A DNA stretch of 64,000 nt, from NCBI GenBank assembly GCA_036268995.1, contig DATATB010000137.1, positions 1 to 64,000 of the forward strand, written 5' to 3'. Both the position numbers and the translations under genes were made by a program. The notes under the pieces are model-generated. The model had not been told where the DNA came from and searched no databases. It saw nothing but the letters and a program-made list of their open reading frames with translations. Shown piece after piece: positions 63,796 through 64,000 of this stretch (positions are counted from its first letter, which is position 1; every line of letters begins with the position of its first letter). The stretch comes from DATATB01 sp036268995. GTDB lineage: Bacteria; Planctomycetota; Planctomycetia; Pirellulales; PNKZ01.

Positions 63796-64000
63796 GGAGG
63801 TGTACCTGGATTGTGGCGGGGCGACGCGACAAGAGATACGACGCGGACAGTGCCGTAATTATTTGCCGGCGTTGCGCATCTTTGAGTGCGCCGGAGCCCA
63901 GGTGTCGCTGGCGGCATCTACGAAGGACGGCGGTGGCAGCCGCATTTCGATCCGGCGACCGCCTGCGCGATGATGTGGAGGGCAGGGAAGTCTGCTGACC
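63796..64000. other. Window-end intergenic sequence
   Basis: 205 bp upstream of the sulfatase start. No supported gene or repeat seen. Confidence 0.4.

Overview
The window is GC-rich, densely coded chromosomal DNA that looks planctomycetal, most probably order Pirellulales. The markers are a CxPSR sulfatase, a 1531-residue secreted TIM-barrel/dehydrogenase/cytochrome c fusion with the PVC-type haem-binding C-terminus, Tat-exported Gfo/Idh/MocA and DUF3500-like proteins, Tyr/Gly-rich and Cys-rich exported proteins, and many short intergenic palindromic repeats. No rRNA, tRNA, CRISPR array or prophage was recognised.

Layout. 1-430: three long perfect palindromes with TA-rich centres. 0.4-10.2 kb: amidohydrolase, alpha/beta hydrolase, divergent GntR regulator, the giant cytochrome fusion, apt and a Gfo/Idh oxidoreductase. 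10.4-12.8 kb: an accessory island with foreign-looking codon use, holding a GHH-type putative nuclease, a protein built of a duplicated unknown domain, and a DUF4375/DMP19-like protein, so possibly a toxin-immunity locus. 13.0-19.3 kb: envelope genes (two small exported proteins, a BamA/Omp85 protein with a giant proline-rich linker, an M28 peptidase with two PDZ domains). 19.5-20.2 kb: small membrane protein and an orphan addiction-module antitoxin. 20.4-27.2 kb: purA-uppS-cdsA and phoH-pgpH-ybeY housekeeping runs. 27.3-28.0 kb: a GxxExxY gene bracketed by purine-rich terminal inverted repeats. 28.0-33.2 kb: recO, BamD-like lipoprotein, LptE-like lipoprotein, folP, proA. 33.3-40.2 kb: an isolated fliM, an aminotransferase/aldehyde dehydrogenase pair, trxB, asnS. 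40.4-43.1 kb: a two-gene glycosyltransferase plus B12-binding radical SAM operon. 43.2-46.3 kb: lutC-lutB with a small membrane protein, and a Cys-rich exported protein. 46.6-50.7 kb: a coiled-coil/helical pair, carA, an intergenic candidate structured RNA, and an AlaA-like aminotransferase. 50.9-55.0 kb: a GntR/DUF3500/Gfo-Idh/HEAT cassette. 55.3-61.5 kb: a doubled parvulin-type PPIase, then the classical rpsB-tsf-pyrH-frr translation operon ending in a GDPD gene. 61.8-63.8 kb: two convergent small paralogues and a sulfatase.

Several genes form evident units. BamA-, BamD- and LptE-like proteins and the PPIase indicate an outer membrane assembly pathway. uppS and cdsA supply lipid and peptidoglycan precursors. 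rpsB, tsf, frr, asnS and ybeY serve translation.

The observations most worth follow-up are the palindrome triplet, the GxxExxY inverted-repeat element with two gene-free relatives (one inside the pyrH-frr operon), the GHH/DUF4375 island, the two-hairpin RNA candidate upstream of carA, the convergent small paralogue pair, and at least eight separate families of dispersed intergenic palindromes.
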